DNA of 64,000 bases from Trema orientale. Its lineage: Eukaryota; Streptophyta; Magnoliopsida; Rosales; Cannabaceae. The position numbers and the translations under genes are program-made. The notes under the pieces were generated by a model. That model worked only from the letters and a program-made list of their open reading frames with translations. It did not search any database and was not told where the DNA came from. Positions within the stretch are counted from its first letter, which is position 1; each line of letters opens with the position of its first letter. The stretch spans positions 1,299,997 to 1,363,996 of the forward strand of contig JXTC01000048.1 of NCBI GenBank assembly GCA_002914845.1, read 5' to 3'. Below, in pieces: positions 62,861-64,000 of this stretch.

Positions 62861-64000
62861 ATAACTCTATGAAAATAGAGTTATTTATGTTCTTTTTCTT
62901 AAATATTTTGTGTGTTTTTAGTGATTTTTAGTTTAATTTAGGTTATTTTATAGTTAATTTGATTTTTAATATTTAAATATAATTTTATTTAATTTTATTA
63001 AATTTTAGGTATTTAATTTAATAATTTAGTTTTATTTAAATTCGGATTAATCTTTTTATTTAATTTAAATATTATTTAGATTTTATTTTGATTTTAGGTT
63101 TAAATAAAAGAAAAAGAAAAAGGAAAAAAATTCGGAAATCAGAGGCAAACTCGCGCGAGTGGGAAAAAGAAGTTTACTCGCGTTTTTAGCCGTTCGATCG
63201 AGCTCCAGGAGATCAGACGGGCGCGTGGACTGCACGCACGAGGACAGGCGCATCTGAAGCCAGCAGACATGTAGGCCCCGCGTCTGCCGCAGTCCACCAG
63301 GCCGTGCCGGATCCAATGCTGCGCCTCTCCCGTGCAACCGGTTCCTCCAACCAGTAAAGAAGCGCCACTTCAGCCGGTTGACTTCGACCCTTTCGCCAGC
63401 CAATCAGCCGCGAGTTTCGTGCCACGCGCACGGATTTCGGCCGCATGGGATCACAGCCCATAGCCCAGAAAACGCGTGTAACGGAGGGGAAGAGAGAGAA
63501 AAGGAAAGAAGGAATTGTGAGTAATTGACACATCGCATGACCAATCAGATTGCACCGTTAGGTTCGTGGGAACCTGCTCAACACTCCAATTTCAGCTATA
63601 AATACCCCAGAACGTGAGAGAAAAAAAAACACACCAATTTTGAGAGAGAAAACTCTGCTTTTTCTAGAGAGAGTGTGTGAGATGAGTGAGATGTTAGGCT
63701 AGTTTTTAGAGAGGCTAGAGAGATGATCTTAGTTGTGTAGTTTTTCTGTTTTCCAGCTTTGATTCCTGGGAGTGCTTCAACGCTTATAAATTTGGTTTGT
63801 TAAATTCTTCATTATTTTTATTTTTCAATATATTATTTTCTAGTTTCTCATATAAATTCAGTCATGCTTTCTTTATGTGGTGATTTAAACTAGATTATAA
63901 TTATATTTATTTTATTAGTTGATCTTTTACTGCAGTATTGTCTCTGTGATATATTGTCGATCTTAGATAACTAGTAAGATAGATTATTTTGGTTTTAATT
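62861..64000 (+). other. Unassigned region, possibly the 5' LTR or leader of another element
   Basis: It opens at a short perfect palindrome (ATAACTCTAT GAAA ATAGAGTTAT, 62861-62884) that marks the end of copia homology. 62885-63110 is extremely AT-rich; 63130-63480 is GC-rich; TATAAATACCCC at 63597-63608 is a good TATA box, followed by a GAGAGA-rich leader and T-rich, intron-like sequence to the window edge. This is the layout of an LTR promoter or a gene's first exon, but no coding start can be assigned. Frames in the GC-rich part look spurious. Confidence 0.35.
63597..63608 (+). promoter_or_regulatory. Candidate TATA box
   Basis: TATAAATACCCC sits after a GC-rich stretch and before a GAGAGA-rich leader, the usual spacing for a plant pol II promoter reading rightwards. 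What it drives lies partly outside the window. Confidence 0.45.

Noticed and set aside
63083..63533. Two overlapping 106-codon minus-strand frames
   Set aside because: They are long only because the stretch is GC-rich, overlap each other in different frames, show no recognisable domain and lie antisense to a good TATA box.

Overview
The window is nuclear DNA from a dicotyledonous plant. The evidence is spliced genes with GT-AG introns, a mitochondrial chaperonin, an ING/PHD histone reader and a COPII coat gene of plant type, set in AT-rich sequence full of plant retrotransposons, MITEs and tRNA-derived SINEs. The species cannot be named from the sequence.

The left 36 kb is gene space with three intact genes. 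A mitochondrial HSP60 gene (+, 18 exons, 575 codons, 5770-10093) converges on an ING1-type PHD-finger gene (-, 7 exons, 242 codons, 11823-14254). A SEC24 gene of the CEF/SEC24C type follows (-, 24 coding exons, 1089 codons, 20935-35697). I rebuilt all three exon by exon, and every splice phase closes. From memory, the Arabidopsis orthologues of the first two also lie side by side on chromosome 3. The gaps between genes hold a decayed LINE (900-2460), long-TIR MITEs, a SINE with a 16-bp target duplication, a near-perfect 43-bp hairpin (15546-15642), two head-to-head 0.92-kb MITEs forming a 1.9-kb palindrome (17567-19447), and a stretch that looks like mitochondrial DNA (about 19600-20150).

From 36.6 to 40.6 kb there are further MITEs, including a hAT-type one with an exact 8-bp duplication. 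From 40.65 to 60.0 kb most of the sequence is one non-coding, LARD-like LTR retrotransposon family, arranged LTR-internal-LTR-internal-LTR. It has been broken by later insertions: a TRIM-like fragment, an internally deleted hAT transposase pseudogene lying beside fragments of two unrelated plant genes (ribose-5-phosphate isomerase and an LRR exon), a 1.5-kb solo LTR with a 5-bp duplication, a 0.92-kb MULE-like MITE with a 9-bp duplication inside one LTR, and a copia integrase scrap. The last LTR is cut by a Ty1/copia element on the minus strand (LTR 60014-61815, decayed pol to about 62860). The right end looks like the promoter side of another LTR or gene.

No previously unknown gene system is evident. 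The most unusual items are the nested transposon record with exact target duplications, the hairpin and palindrome structures that could yield small RNAs, and the host-gene fragments next to a deleted hAT element. The sequence has a 226-base gap (44636-44861) and single unknown bases at 23553 and 48885.
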